From positions 1 through 47,115 of the forward strand of contig NZ_FPAQ01000028.1 of assembly GCF_900116405.1 (NCBI RefSeq): DNA of 47,115 nucleotides, in the 5' to 3' direction. Under the pieces are notes generated by a model, which saw only the letters and a list, made by a program, of their open reading frames with translations, made no database searches and was not told the origin of the DNA. The number at the start of each line of letters is the position of its first letter. Position 1 is the stretch's first letter. This document shows, one piece after another, positions 34,967 through 43,902 of this stretch. Source of the stretch: Halomonas saccharevitans. GTDB taxonomy: Bacteria > Pseudomonadota > Gammaproteobacteria > Pseudomonadales > Halomonadaceae. The position numbers and the translations under genes were made by a program.

Positions 34967-36547
34967 ATGCATGGGAACGAGCTGTTGCTGACCATCCTGC
35001 TCACCCTGGTGCCCGTCGTGCTGGCGCTGGGGGCCGTGGCGAGCGCCCGTCAGCCCGGTGAACGCGCCTGGCGCACGGCCCAGGCCACCACCACCGGCGG
35101 CCTGCTGCTCTCGGCGCTGCTGCTGGCGCTCTCCGCGGCACAGTGGCTGCCGGCGGTGAGCGGCGCCTGGCAGACCGCCCCGCTGCAGCTGATCATGCTG
35201 CTGCTCGCCAACTTCATCGCCTTCGTGGTGGTGCGCTACAGCGCCACCTACCTGCAGGGCGAGCCACGCCAGCCCCGCTTCGTCGCGCTCGTTCAGGCCA
35301 CGTTCGCGGCGGTCAGCGTGGCGGTGCTGAGCGATCACCTGCTGGTGTTCCTGCTCGCCTGGCTCGCCATTGGCCTGGCCATGCACCAGCTGCTGATGTT
35401 CTACCCGGACCGTCCCCGCGCGGCCCTGGCGGCGCACAAGAAGTTTCTCTTCGCCCGGGGTGCCGAGTTGTGTGCCCTGGCGGCCTTCCTGCTGCTGTAC
35501 CTGCATCACGACAGCGCCCGGATCAGCGTTATCACCGGCGCCTATGCGACGCCGGGCGTGGTGCTCTCCGCCACTGAACAGGCGGCGGCCTGCCTGCTCG
35601 CCCTGGCGGCGCTGATCAAGTGCGCCCAGCTGCCGCTGCACGGCTGGCTGATCCAGGTGGTCGAGGCACCCACGCCGGTCTCGGCGGCGCTGCACGGCGG
35701 TGTGATCAACCTCGGCGGCTACCTGCTGCTGCTGTTCTCCCCGCTGCTGCTGCACTCCACGCCCGCCCAGGCCCTGATCCTGGTGGTGGCCGGCATCAGC
35801 AGCGTGCTGGCGGCGCTGGTCATGACGACGCGCATCAGCATCAAGGTGCGCCTGGCCTGGTCGACCAGCGCCCAGATGGGCCTGATGCTGGTCGAGATCG
35901 CCCTGGGGCTCGTCGAGCTGGCGCTGCTGCACCTGCTGGCGCACTCCTGCTACAAGGCCTACGCCTTCCTGAGCTCGGGCGAGGCGGTGCAGGAGGACCT
36001 GCAGCGGCGCCAGGCGCCGGGGCGGCGCCCGACGCTCTCGCAGTGGCTCTCGGCGGGGCTTGCCAGCGTGGCGATGGTGGCGGGCCTGGGCCTCATCGTT
36101 GTCGCCACCAGCGACTCGACGGCCTTCGACGTGCTCAGCCCCTGGGTGCTGCTGACCCTGGCGCTGACCGTGCTGCTGGCCGAGCGTCGCAGCCTTGTGG
36201 CGGCCGATGCCGGAGTTCGCTTCCTGGGCCTGGCCGCGCTGGTGGTGCTCGCCTACTTCACCCTCAAGTCGCTGTTCACCGCGCTGGTGCCGGCGCTCCC
36301 GCACACTGCGCCGCTGTGGGCGGATCTCTGGGCCGGCCTGCTGTTCGTGCTGCTGTTCGCCGGCTACTGCCTGCAGCGCTACGGCCTGCACCTGGGCTGG
36401 GTGCAGACGCTGAACCTCTACTGCTACGCCGGGTTTTACCTGGACGAGTGGGTCACCCGGAACACCCTGAAACTCTGGCCGCATCCGTTGCCGGGTCGCG
36501 TCCGGGCCAAGCAACTGCATACCGCTTCTCGCGAGGGTTCACTATGA
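34967..36547 (+). CDS. dabB: DAB inorganic-carbon pump membrane subunit DabB
   Basis: A 526-residue membrane protein with about 13 hydrophobic segments, related to NuoL/MrpA antiporter-like subunits. Recognisable parts are AALIKCAQLPLHGWLIQVVE, with a lysine in the proton path, APTPVSAALHGGVINLGGYL, and a late helix AHSCYKAYAFLSSGEAVQED. In Halothiobacillus DabB couples a cation gradient to CO2 hydration by DabA. The start has GGAG seven bases upstream. Its stop overlaps the dabA ATG (ATGA), ensuring paired synthesis. No other Nuo or Mrp genes are near, excluding a complex I or Mrp operon. Confidence 0.93.
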   Translation: MHGNELLLTILLTLVPVVLALGAVASARQPGERAWRTAQATTTGGLLLSALLLALSAAQWLPAVSGAWQTAPLQLIMLLLANFIAFVVVRYSATYLQGEPRQPRFVALVQATFAAVSVAVLSDHLLVFLLAWLAIGLAMHQLLMFYPDRPRAALAAHKKFLFARGAELCALAAFLLLYLHHDSARISVITGAYATPGVVLSATEQAAACLLALAALIKCAQLPLHGWLIQVVEAPTPVSAALHGGVINLGGYLLLLFSPLLLHSTPAQALILVVAGISSVLAALVMTTRISIKVRLAWSTSAQMGLMLVEIALGLVELALLHLLAHSCYKAYAFLSSGEAVQEDLQRRQAPGRRPTLSQWLSAGLASVAMVAGLGLIVVATSDSTAFDVLSPWVLLTLALTVLLAERRSLVAADAGVRFLGLAALVVLAYFTLKSLFTALVPALPHTAPLWADLWAGLLFVLLFAGYCLQRYGLHLGWVQTLNLYCYAGFYLDEWVTRNTLKLWPHPLPGRVRAKQLHTASREGSL

Positions 36548-39030
36548 CGATTCACGAAAACACCCGGGTGGCCTGGATGCCCCAGGCGGTGACGGTGGAC
36601 GACCACCCGCCGCTGACCACGGCACATGAGCAGGCGCTGGATCAGGCCTGCGCCAGCGTGGCCCCGACCTGGCCGCTGGATCGGCAGATCGCGGTGAGCC
36701 CCTTCTGGGCGATGCGCGACGAGCCCATGGCCCGCGTCTCGGCCCGGCTGTCGGCGCTGGCCAACATCCGCTGCCTGATGCCGCCGAGTCACTACCTGGG
36801 CGCCTGGCAGCGCGGCGAGATCACCGATGCGCACCTGACCCGGGCGGCGGCGCGGCTCGGCTATCGGGGGAACTACAAGAACCTGCTGCAGGTACTCGAC
36901 GATCTCGCCCGGCTGCCCCACTGGCACAACATCAGCGACCTGGTGGATGCGCGCCGCGACCGCCAGCACAAGATGGCCTGGCGCGACGAGATCACCCAGC
37001 AGATCAGCCAGTTCTGTGCCGCCACCTTTCAGGAGGACGGGCCGCTCAACGCCGCACGGCTGACCGCGCCCACCGACAAGCGCCTGTATCAGCACTGGCG
37101 CGACATGACCCTCAAGGATCGCGGCATCGCCATCCTGATGGGCGAGCGGCGGTTGCGGCGCTACTTCGAGACCCTGCCGGCCACCGAGGAGGGCCTCTTC
37201 CAGGCCGCCATCGCCGAGCTGGATGTCGATGCCGGCCGGCTCGGCGGCTGCGCCCAGGCGCTGCTGCTCGACCTCAATGGCTGGGCGGCCTGGGTCGCCT
37301 ATCGGGAGTGGCAGCAGGCGCTGGCCAAGCCCGAGGCCTCATCGACCCCCTCCGAGATGCGCAGCCTGCTGGCGATCCGCCTGGCCTGGGAGCTGGTGCT
37401 GTGGCGCTATATTCGCCACGAGCAGCCCGACCAGGCCGAGCGGCTGACGACCCAGTGGCACCGCGAGCTCGTGGAGCTGCCGGAGCAGGTCGAGCGCCAT
37501 CGCCTCGCGCAGCAGCCGCTGTGGGTGTGGCAGCTCGCCGGCGAACTGGCCTATCAGCAGCCGCTGCAGCGGGCGCTGAGCGAGTCGATCCGCACGCCGG
37601 CGCCGACCGCCACACCTCCGGCGCTCCAGGCGGTGTTCTGCATCGACGTGCGCTCCGAGCCGCTGCGTCGGGCCCTGGAGCGGCAGAGCCCGGCGATCCA
37701 GACCCTGGGCTTCGCCGGCTTCTTCGGCCTGCCGCTGGAGCATCATCCGGCCGGTTCGGCGCAGGCCCAGCCTCACCTGCCGGGCCTGCTGGCCCCGCAG
37801 GTGACGCTCAAGAGCGGCCCTGCCGAGGGCGAGCAATGCGGCGCCGCGCGGCGCAACTGGCAGGCGCGCCTGCAGGAGTGGAGCCGGGCGGCCAGCGCCA
37901 CCTTCAGCGCCGTGGAGGCCGGAGGGCTGATGTACGCCGGCAAGCTGCTGCGTCGCTCCCTGGCCCCCACGGCCACGCGCGCGCCGCTCGCCATGGATGC
38001 GCTCAGCTGGCACTGGCGGGGCAGCGGCGAGACGCTGAGCCTGGCGGACAAGGCGACGCTTGCCCGCACCGTGCTGGGCGCCATGGGGCTCACCGAGCAT
38101 CTGGCGCCCCGGGTACTGCTGGTGGGCCACACCAGCCACAGCAGCAACAACCCGCACGCGGCGGGGCTCGAGTGCGGCGCCTGCGGTGGCCAGTCGGGCG
38201 AGGTCTCGGTGCGCGCCCTGGCGCGACTGCTCAACGACCCCGCGCTGCGCGAGGCGCTGGCCGAGGCCGGCCTCGTCATTCCGGAAGCGACCCGTTTCGT
38301 GCCGGCGCTGCACCACACCATCACCGACCGCATCGAGCTGCCGGAAGGCGTGGAGGATGCCTTCGCGCTGAGCGAGGAGGTGCGTTCGTGGCTCGAGCAG
38401 GCCGGCGCCCAGGCCCGGCGCGAGCGCGCCCCGCGGCTCGGTCTGGCGGGCGACGGCGCGGCGCTCGAGAAGACCCTCGAGCGTCGCGGCGCCGACTGGT
38501 CGCAGACCCGCCCCGAGTGGGGCCTGGCCAACAACGCCAGCTTCATCGCCGCGCCGAGGCGCATTACTGCCCCCATCGATCTCGCCGGGCGCAGCTTCCT
38601 GCACGACTACGACTGGCGCACGGATGCCGACTTCGCGCGGCTGGAGCTGATCATGACCGCGCCCATGGTCGTCGCCCATTGGATCAACATGCAGTACAAC
38701 AGCTCCGTTGCGGACAACCGCAAGCTTGGCAGCGGCAACAAGGTGCTGCACAACGTGGTCGGCGGGCATATCGGCGTGTTCGAGGGTAACGGCGGCGACC
38801 TGCGCATCGGCCTGCCGATGCAGTCGCTGCACGACGGCGAGCGCTGGCGCCACGAGCCCCTGCGCCTGAGCGTCTACTTGGCGGCGCCAACAGAGGCGAT
38901 CGAGGCCATCGTCGCCCGCCACGAGATCCTGCAGTCGCTGGTGGGCAACGACTGGCTGCACCTCTTCGCGCTGGATGACGAGACCGGCGAGATCCTCGCG
39001 CGCCGGGAGGGAAGCTGGGTCGCGCCCTAG
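36544..39030 (+). CDS. dabA: DAB inorganic-carbon pump catalytic subunit DabA (DUF2309)
   Basis: An 828-residue DUF2309 protein distantly related to beta-carbonic anhydrases. The zinc-site residues match those of H. neapolitanus DabA in kind and near spacing: C366 and D368 in FCIDVRSEPLRRAL, then H529 and C544 in LVGHTSHSSNN through GLECGACGGQSGE. With DabB it forms an energy-coupled enzyme that hydrates CO2 one way, accumulating bicarbonate. In heterotrophs this supplies HCO3- for anaplerotic carboxylases when air CO2 is limiting. Near the C-terminus the conserved FIAAPR and HWINMQYNSSVADN stretches are present. A terminator follows. Confidence 0.95.
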   Translation: MTIHENTRVAWMPQAVTVDDHPPLTTAHEQALDQACASVAPTWPLDRQIAVSPFWAMRDEPMARVSARLSALANIRCLMPPSHYLGAWQRGEITDAHLTRAAARLGYRGNYKNLLQVLDDLARLPHWHNISDLVDARRDRQHKMAWRDEITQQISQFCAATFQEDGPLNAARLTAPTDKRLYQHWRDMTLKDRGIAILMGERRLRRYFETLPATEEGLFQAAIAELDVDAGRLGGCAQALLLDLNGWAAWVAYREWQQALAKPEASSTPSEMRSLLAIRLAWELVLWRYIRHEQPDQAERLTTQWHRELVELPEQVERHRLAQQPLWVWQLAGELAYQQPLQRALSESIRTPAPTATPPALQAVFCIDVRSEPLRRALERQSPAIQTLGFAGFFGLPLEHHPAGSAQAQPHLPGLLAPQVTLKSGPAEGEQCGAARRNWQARLQEWSRAASATFSAVEAGGLMYAGKLLRRSLAPTATRAPLAMDALSWHWRGSGETLSLADKATLARTVLGAMGLTEHLAPRVLLVGHTSHSSNNPHAAGLECGACGGQSGEVSVRALARLLNDPALREALAEAGLVIPEATRFVPALHHTITDRIELPEGVEDAFALSEEVRSWLEQAGAQARRERAPRLGLAGDGAALEKTLERRGADWSQTRPEWGLANNASFIAAPRRITAPIDLAGRSFLHDYDWRTDADFARLELIMTAPMVVAHWINMQYNSSVADNRKLGSGNKVLHNVVGGHIGVFEGNGGDLRIGLPMQSLHDGERWRHEPLRLSVYLAAPTEAIEAIVARHEILQSLVGNDWLHLFALDDETGEILARREGSWVAP

Positions 39031-39060
39031 CGCTCAGCGCAACACGAACGCAAAATGAGT

Positions 39061-39097
39061 AGCCCCCGAGTCGATCCTACGGCTCGGGGGCTTTTGT
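39061..39097 (+). terminator. Terminator of the dabBA operon
   Basis: AGCCCCCGAG (39061-39070) pairs with CTCGGGGGCT, followed by TTTTGTT. It is 30 bp past the dabA stop. Confidence 0.88.
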
Positions 39098-39181
39098 TGG
39101 CGTCGTCGGCGGGAAGCGCCTCCGCCCATCGACGAGTACGCCATTATCTCCTCATCAAGCGTTTTATCCGGGATTCCTATC

Positions 39182-39700
39182 GTGAAAGTCTCCGACACCG
39201 AGCGACTGACCATCCGGCATTTCGAGGGCGAGGATGCCGACTTTATCGTCCGGCTATTGAACGACCCATCGTTCATTCGCCATATCGCCGACAAGCAGGT
39301 GCGCACCCGCGAGGATGCCGTCAGCTACCTCGAAAACGGCCCGATGGCGAGCTACCGAACCCATGGCCACGGCCTGAACCTGGTGCAGCTCAAAGGCGAG
39401 GGCACGCCGATCGGCATGTGCGGCCTGGTGAAACGACACGAGCTGGAGGGCCCCGATCTCGGCTATGCGTTTCTGCCCGAATTCTGCGGCCAGGGCTATG
39501 CCTTCGAGGCCGCGGAAGCCGTGCTCGAGCAGGGCATGGCAGAGCACGCGCTCGATTCGGTGCTGGCGGTAACGCTGCCGGACAATACGCGCTCCAACCG
39601 TCTGTTGAACACGTTGGGCTTCAGCGCGAAGTGGTCCGTGAATCTATACGGGGCATGGAACAACCTCTACGAATATCGCCGTAGCAACGATACCCCCTGA
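39182..39700 (+). CDS. GNAT-family N-acetyltransferase (RimJ/RimL type)
   Basis: A 172-residue GNAT protein. ERLTIRHFEGEDADFIVRLL at the start and LGYAFLPEFCGQGYAFEAAE, the acetyl-CoA loop of the RimJ/RimL subgroup, are clear, with TLPDNTRSNRLLNTLGF in the final part. It moves acetyl from acetyl-CoA to an amino group on a small molecule or protein N-terminus; the acceptor is unknown. A GTG is used as start because the family begins just there; no ATG suits. Confidence 0.88.
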   Translation: MKVSDTERLTIRHFEGEDADFIVRLLNDPSFIRHIADKQVRTREDAVSYLENGPMASYRTHGHGLNLVQLKGEGTPIGMCGLVKRHELEGPDLGYAFLPEFCGQGYAFEAAEAVLEQGMAEHALDSVLAVTLPDNTRSNRLLNTLGFSAKWSVNLYGAWNNLYEYRRSNDTP

Positions 39701-39781
39701 ACCAGGGCGCGGGCGCCTCGCTTTCCTCCTTTGGGGCGCTGTGACACCATCGCCGCTTTCGCCGTTCGGAGTCGTTGTCTC

Positions 39782-40690
39782 GTGATCGTTCGTGATCGCC
39801 CCGGTGCGCTCAGGCTGATGCTGGCCTGGAAGGGCTCGGTGCTGCCCCATATCCTTCCTCACATCCTGCTGGCCGGGCTCTTCGCCACGGCCGTCACCTG
39901 GGTCTCTCGCCATCACTATCTGGATGGCATCGTCGAATACACGCTGCTGCCGTTCACCCTCATGGGGATCGCTCTGTCGATCCTCTTGAGTGTGCGCAAC
40001 ACCGCGACCTACAACCGCTGGTGGGAGGCGCGCCAGCAGTGGGGGGGCATGGTCTTCGAGGTGCGCAGCCTGGCGCGCACCGGCGGCATCTACCTGAGCC
40101 CCGAGCGACGCCGCGAGCTGATGATGCGCGCCCTGGCCCATGCCCACCTGCTGCGCGGGCAACTGCGCGAAGAGGACGTGCGCGCGGACCTGCCGGCCTT
40201 GCTCGACCCGGCCCTGGTCGACCAGGCGCTCGCCACCCGCAACCCGGCGGCGTTCATGCTCCAGCAGGCCGGCGACGTGGTGGCCGAGGCGCGTCGGGCA
40301 GGGGAGATCGACTCGGTGGGCGCGGCGGCCCTCGACCGGCACCTGCACGGCATGGCCGGCATCCAGGCCGCCTCCGAGCGCATCGCCCAGACGCCGCTGC
40401 CGTTCGCCTATACGCTCCTGGCGCATCGCACCGCCTACGTCTATTGCTACCTGCTGCCGTTCGGCCTGGTGCCGGGCGCCGGCTGGTTCACCCCGGTGTT
40501 CACCGCCATCGTCGCCTACACCTTCTTCGGGCTCGATCGCCTCTCGGAGCAGCTGGAATTTCCCTTCGGCCGCGAGACCAACGACCTGCCGCTGGACGCC
40601 ATCTGCCGGGTCCACGAGATCAGCGTGGCCGAGGCCCTGGGCGACCCGGCGCCCGAGCCGCTGCAGCCGGTGGAGTTCGAGCTGCAGTAG
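39782..40690 (+). CDS. Bestrophin-family anion channel
   Basis: A 302-residue bestrophin of the bacterial YneE/RFP-TM type. It starts (GTG) with VIVRDRPGALRLMLAWKGSV, matching the common MIVRPRPN... beginning, then has LSVRNTATYNRWWEARQQWG, the diagnostic bestrophin motif, and TPVFTAIVAYTFFGLDRLSE. Such proteins form pentameric anion or cation channels. The last 170 bp of this gene recur at 41394-41563 beyond the next gene. GGAG lies about 11 bases upstream. Confidence 0.9.
   Translation: MIVRDRPGALRLMLAWKGSVLPHILPHILLAGLFATAVTWVSRHHYLDGIVEYTLLPFTLMGIALSILLSVRNTATYNRWWEARQQWGGMVFEVRSLARTGGIYLSPERRRELMMRALAHAHLLRGQLREEDVRADLPALLDPALVDQALATRNPAAFMLQQAGDVVAEARRAGEIDSVGAAALDRHLHGMAGIQAASERIAQTPLPFAYTLLAHRTAYVYCYLLPFGLVPGAGWFTPVFTAIVAYTFFGLDRLSEQLEFPFGRETNDLPLDAICRVHEISVAEALGDPAPEPLQPVEFELQ
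40521..40690 (+). repeat. Direct repeat, copy A: bestrophin 3' end
   Basis: This 170-bp block, from ccttcttcgg to the TAG, recurs at 41394-41563 with no indel and about nine mismatches by eye. The repeats flank the small exported-protein gene and its terminator. Confidence 0.93.
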
Positions 40691-40791
40691 ACGGGGCGAG
40701 CGGCGGCGGTTTTGTCGAAACGCAGGGATCGTGGTTCATGAGCTACTGCCCGGCCCTCACGAGCGGCGCCTCAGCCACGCGAGCCGAAACG

Positions 40792-40813
40792 AAAAAGCGC
40801 CCCGAAGGGCGCT
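40792..40813 (-). terminator. Terminator of the small exported-protein gene
   Basis: AGCGCCC-ttcg-GGGCGCT followed by TTTTTC on the minus strand, only seven bases past the stop. The UUCG tetraloop makes the hairpin especially stable. Confidence 0.93.
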
Positions 40814-40819
40814 CGTCAT

Positions 40820-41281
40820 TTAGATCTGCAGAGAAGTCCTGCATGGATACTCCGGGGTGAAAGCCTCGGGCAGGACGTTGAACGATCCCTGACTGGGCAG
40901 CGCTACCCGCTGGCCATCGGATGTGACGGCCACAATGCTGTGCGACTTGCGCAGATGCTCCCAAGCGTAGAAGAAGTTGTTCTCGCCCACGCGGGAGTTC
41001 GTTTCGTAGGGGGTTTGGATCTCATTGCCATCCAGTACCAGCGAAAAATCCCCGTCACCATAGCTGCCGTAGTCGCGGCCGCCTGCGGTAAGCGTCATCT
41101 TGACCGGCTCGTACGGGTTGCAGGCAATGTACAGCCTGTCGCCACGCTGGTTGACCGCGGCGTACTCGGTTGTGCCTTGTCCCCAGCCACTCGACCACTG
41201 TCCTTTCTCACCGAACGCGATAGCGCTGGTGGACAGCAAGGCAGCGGTGCCGAAGACGAGAGCTCTGGTAAGTCCTTTCAT
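40820..41281 (-). CDS. Small exported protein of unknown function
   Basis: A 153-residue protein with a Sec signal peptide (MKGLTRALVFGTAALLSTSA, cleavage near AIAFG). The mature 130 residues are beta-rich with two cysteines (IACNPYEP and EYPCRTS) that may form a disulfide; it also has GRDYGSYGDGDFSLVLDGNE. I do not recognise the family. The gene is on the opposite strand to its neighbours, has a good terminator, and lies exactly between two copies of the bestrophin 3' end, so it probably arrived as an insert. The start at 41281 gives the signal peptide. Confidence 0.75.
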   Translation of the reverse strand: MKGLTRALVFGTAALLSTSAIAFGEKGQWSSGWGQGTTEYAAVNQRGDRLYIACNPYEPVKMTLTAGGRDYGSYGDGDFSLVLDGNEIQTPYETNSRVGENNFFYAWEHLRKSHSIVAVTSDGQRVALPSQGSFNVLPEAFTPEYPCRTSLQI

Positions 41282-41393
41282 GTATCGTTCCCTGATAAGC
41301 CAAGTGGATGTAGTAAGCGTCATCGGCACGGCAGCTCGCTCCTTGAGCCTTAAGGGCTAACAAAAATCAGGGTCTCTCCCTAATTACTCGATT

Positions 41394-41563
41394 CCTTCTT
41401 CGGGCTCGATCGCCTCTCGGAGCAGCTGGAATTCCCTTTCGGCCGCCACACTAACGACCTGCCGCTGGACACCATCTGCCGGGTGCACGAGATCAGCGTG
41501 GCCGAGGCGCTGGGCGACCCGGCGCCCGAGCCGCTGCAGCCGGTGGAGTTCCAGCTGCAGTAG
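41394..41563 (+). pseudogene. Direct repeat, copy B: detached bestrophin C-terminal fragment
   Basis: In frame it encodes FFGLDRLSEQLEFPFGRHTN through to the stop, the last 55 residues or so of a bestrophin. Compared with the complete gene, changes include Glu to His (GRHTND), Ala to Thr (LDTICR) and Glu to Gln near the end. It has no start. It lies just upstream of the ABC exporter gene. It may derive from a different bestrophin allele brought in by recombination. Confidence 0.88.
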
Positions 41564-41706
41564 GCGGCGCCGGCCTGGATCCCCCATCGCCCGGCAGTTC
41601 CGCGAAGGGTCGTCTTGCATCCCCGGGTGCCGGCTGGGTCCTCGCTTGGTTATCCTCCACGAGGCTCGAGAACGTCGAGCTCACTCCCTGCAACCGGACT
41701 GCTGCC

Positions 41707-43620
41707 ATGTATCGCGTCCTCCTGCGCTATTTCGAGACCCTGGTGAACCCCTACCCGGAGGACAACCGGGGCACGCCACCCAAAGGGTTATTCGCCTTCA
41801 TCCTGCACTTCTCAAGGCCGGTGCTGCCGCTGCTGGTCGTGATGTCGCTGCTGACGGCGCTGGTCTCGGCGGCGGAGGTGTTCTTCTTCCACTCCATGGG
41901 CGAGCTGGTGGACTGGCTGTCCGGCGCCGAGCGTGAGGGCTTCTTCGCCCAGCATGGCTGGCGCCTGGCCGGGATGGCGGCGCTGGTGGTGATCGGCCTG
42001 CCGCTGCTGACCCTGCTGCAGTCGCTGGTGACCCAGCAAGGCATCTTCGGCAACTACCCGATGATCGGCCGCTGGCTGGCGCATCGCCATATGCTCGGCC
42101 AGAGCCTGGCCTTCTATCAGGACGAGTTCGCCGGGCGGGTTTCCCAGAAGGTGATGCAGACGGCCCTGGCGATCCGCGAGACGGTGATGAAGCTGATGGA
42201 CCTGATGGTCTATGTGCTCGTCTACTTCAGCGGCGCCATGCTGCTGATGGGCCGCGCCGAGCCCTGGCTGATGCTGCCGCTGGTGGTGTGGCTTGCTGGC
42301 TATATCGGCATCATGTGGGTATTCGTGCCGCGCCTGCGGGCGGTCTCCATGGCCCAGGCCGATGCCCGGGCGGTGATGACCGGGCGCATCGTCGATAGCT
42401 ACAGCAATATCCAGACCATCAAGCTGTTTGCCGATACCCGTCGCGAACAGGAATACGCCCGCGATGCCATGGAAGGGTTCATGGGGACCGTCTATCGGCA
42501 GATGCGCCTGGCCACCGGCCTGACCGTCAGCCTGACGCTGCTCAACTCCTTGCTGCTGGCTGGCGTGGCCGCCATGGCCATCGGCGCCTGGTACCTGGAA
42601 GCGGTGTCGCTGGGGATCATCGCCGTGGCGATCGCCTTGGTAATGCGCATCCGCTTCATGTCTGACTGGATTCTCTGGGAAGTGGCGAGCCTGTTCGAGA
42701 ACATCGGCACCGTGCAGGATGGCCTCAATACCATCGCCCAGGAGCCGGCGGTCCAGGATGCGCCTGATGCCAGGGCGCTGACGGTTCCGCGCGGCGAGAT
42801 ACGCTTCGAGGCGCTGCGCTTCGGCTATGAGCGCCCTGACGGTCAGGGCCGGCGGGTCTTCGACGGCCTCGACCTGACCATTGCCCCCGGTGAGAAGGTG
42901 GGGCTGATCGGTCGCTCCGGGGCCGGCAAGTCGACCCTGGCCAACTTGCTGCTGCGTTTCTTCGATCTTGAGGGCGGGCGCATCCTGATCGACGGCCAGG
43001 AGATCACCGGGGTGACCCAGGAGTCGCTGCGTCGGCATATCGGCATGGTCACTCAGGACACCTCGCTGCTGCACCGCTCGGTGCGCGACAACATCCGCTA
43101 CGGCAGCCCCCACGCCAGCGAAGCGCAGATCCAGGAGGCGGTGCGTCGCGCCCATGCCGATACCTTCATCGATGACCTGGTGGACCTCCAGGGCCGCCGC
43201 GGCCTGGATGCCCAGGTGGGGGAGCGCGGCGTCAAGCTCTCCGGCGGCCAGCGTCAGCGCATCGCCATCGCCCGAGTGCTGCTCAAGAACGCCCCCATCC
43301 TGGTGCTGGATGAAGCCACCTCGGCGCTGGACTCCGAGGTAGAGGCGGCGATTCAGGAGCAGCTCTATACGCTGATGGAGGGCAAGACGGTGATCGCCAT
43401 CGCCCACCGGCTTTCGACCATCGCCATGCTCGACCGCCTGGTGGTGATCGATGAGGGACAGATCGTCGAGAGCGGCACCCACGCGGAACTGCTGGCCAAG
43501 GACGGCCTCTATGCCGCCCTGTGGCGGCGCCAGTCCGGCGGCTTTATCGGCGAGGATATCGATGACGAGGCCGAGCCGGAGCGGGCCGAGCCGGCCTCCG
43601 GGCGCGAGGGGCACGACTGA
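41707..43620 (+). CDS. MsbA-like ABC exporter (fused membrane and ATPase domains)
   Basis: A 637-residue half-transporter. Residues about 30-340 hold six membrane helices; the ATPase domain has Walker A GRSGAGKST at 402-410, signature LSGGQRQR, Walker B ILVLDEATSALDSE and the switch histidine in IAIAHRLSTI. It acts as a dimer, exporting a lipid, peptide or drug; the substrate is not readable. An unusually long N-terminal segment (MYRVLLRYFETLVNPYPEDN) precedes helix 1, typical of a proteobacterial subgroup. The C-terminal tail is acidic. Confidence 0.92.
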   Translation: MYRVLLRYFETLVNPYPEDNRGTPPKGLFAFILHFSRPVLPLLVVMSLLTALVSAAEVFFFHSMGELVDWLSGAEREGFFAQHGWRLAGMAALVVIGLPLLTLLQSLVTQQGIFGNYPMIGRWLAHRHMLGQSLAFYQDEFAGRVSQKVMQTALAIRETVMKLMDLMVYVLVYFSGAMLLMGRAEPWLMLPLVVWLAGYIGIMWVFVPRLRAVSMAQADARAVMTGRIVDSYSNIQTIKLFADTRREQEYARDAMEGFMGTVYRQMRLATGLTVSLTLLNSLLLAGVAAMAIGAWYLEAVSLGIIAVAIALVMRIRFMSDWILWEVASLFENIGTVQDGLNTIAQEPAVQDAPDARALTVPRGEIRFEALRFGYERPDGQGRRVFDGLDLTIAPGEKVGLIGRSGAGKSTLANLLLRFFDLEGGRILIDGQEITGVTQESLRRHIGMVTQDTSLLHRSVRDNIRYGSPHASEAQIQEAVRRAHADTFIDDLVDLQGRRGLDAQVGERGVKLSGGQRQRIAIARVLLKNAPILVLDEATSALDSEVEAAIQEQLYTLMEGKTVIAIAHRLSTIAMLDRLVVIDEGQIVESGTHAELLAKDGLYAALWRRQSGGFIGEDIDDEAEPERAEPASGREGHD

Positions 43621-43627
43621 GGGGGCG

Positions 43628-43661
43628 ACGCCAGGGCAGGGCGGCTTGGCGGCCCTGGCGT
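43628..43661 (+). terminator. Possible terminator after the ABC exporter
   Basis: ACGCCAGGGC pairs with GCCCTGGCGT over a 14-base loop, eight bases past the stop. No T-run follows, so termination is uncertain. The rest of the gap to intI (to 43902) shows no gene. Confidence 0.5.
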
Positions 43662-43902
43662 AAGCCTCGGTGCTGTTCCGGCTAGGGGCGTTTTTATGCG
43701 CGGGCGAGTGACGTCTGCGACCAATCGACGTGTGGTTTCTATCAGTAATCTCGCATACGCTGGCGGGTTAAGGTCGCTTAGATAGCCGGGCGGCCTATCG
43801 ACATCGCCGGAACGCAGGGACTACCGCAGGGATGGCAGGAGGCCATCACGGCTTGCCGGGTAGTGGCGGTAGCGTGGCTGGGGGGCACTGCATCAAACAT
43901 CA

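Noticed and set aside
35620..36543. Long upstream extension of the dabA frame
   Set aside because: It overlaps dabB in another frame. DabA proteins start at the ATG at 36544, which overlaps the dabB stop.
41384..41620. Minus-strand open frame over the second bestrophin fragment
   Set aside because: It is the antisense of the duplicated bestrophin tail; the plus-strand frame matches the intact gene.
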